Source: an uncultured Desulfomonile sp. (GTDB taxonomy: Bacteria > Desulfobacterota > Desulfomonilia > Desulfomonilales > Desulfomonilaceae). From it: a DNA stretch of 5,663 nt. The translations under genes and the position numbers were made by a program. Location: the NCBI GenBank assembly GCA_937915285.1, contig CALDNG010000137.1, forward strand, positions 1 to 5,663, in the 5' to 3' direction. The first letter of the stretch is position 1, and every line of letters starts with the position of its first letter. The notes below the pieces were generated by a model. The model did no database searches and was not told where the DNA came from. It saw nothing but the letters and a program-made list of their open reading frames with translations. Shown in pieces: positions 5,662 to 5,663 of this stretch.

Positions 5662-5663
5662 TG

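Noticed and set aside
1..5663. CRISPR arrays, tRNA genes, phage or defence genes
   Set aside because: I saw no regularly spaced repeats, no cloverleaf-like sequence, and no defence or phage protein motifs on either strand.

Overview
The window looks like a piece of chromosome from an anaerobic bacterium. A Desulfobacterota-type (former Deltaproteobacteria) syntroph or sulfate reducer is my best guess. It rests on a fused ADP-forming acyl-CoA synthetase, an atypical thioredoxin reductase and an IS630-type element in a moderate-GC background. No rRNA or other phylogenetic marker is present, so the assignment is an inference.

Layout, left to right. Positions 1-57 are flanking DNA holding the first 14 codons of a minus-strand gene that runs off the window. 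Positions 58-1189 are a complete IS630-family insertion sequence: imperfect terminal inverted repeats, a TA dinucleotide on each side, and a transposase split into two minus-strand frames. The frames are joined by what looks like a programmed -1 frameshift, with an A8 slippery run 7 nt after a perfect internal AGGAGG. Positions 1192-1304 hold the remains of a small membrane-peptide ORF whose end was hit by the IS. Positions 1302-2228 (minus) encode a thioredoxin-reductase-like flavoprotein that keeps its FAD motifs and CxxC but lacks the usual NADPH-phosphate-binding HRR motif. A 370-bp non-coding gap (2229-2598) follows. Positions 2599-3141 (minus) encode a YdjM/DUF457-type membrane protein with predicted metal-binding His/Asp motifs. 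A divergent regulatory region (3142-3483) carries a near-consensus sigma70 promoter pointing right, an operator-like palindrome over its -35 box, and a leader of about 180 nt with a hairpin. Positions 3484-5625 (plus) encode a full-length alpha-beta fused acyl-CoA synthetase (NDP/ADP-forming), followed at 5631-5661 by a strong stem-loop terminator.

How the parts relate. The acyl-CoA synthetase is a self-contained, probably regulated single-gene transcription unit that would conserve the energy of an acyl-CoA thioester as ATP. On the minus strand, the flavoprotein, the small membrane ORF and a Cys-rich protein (SCPCTIC near its N-terminus) seem to have formed a tight cluster that the IS later split. 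Removing the IS and one TA brings the small ORF stop and the next ATG to within 3 nt of each other. The most interesting points are this interrupted redox cluster, the frameshift signal in the IS, and the palindrome and long leader controlling the acyl-CoA synthetase.
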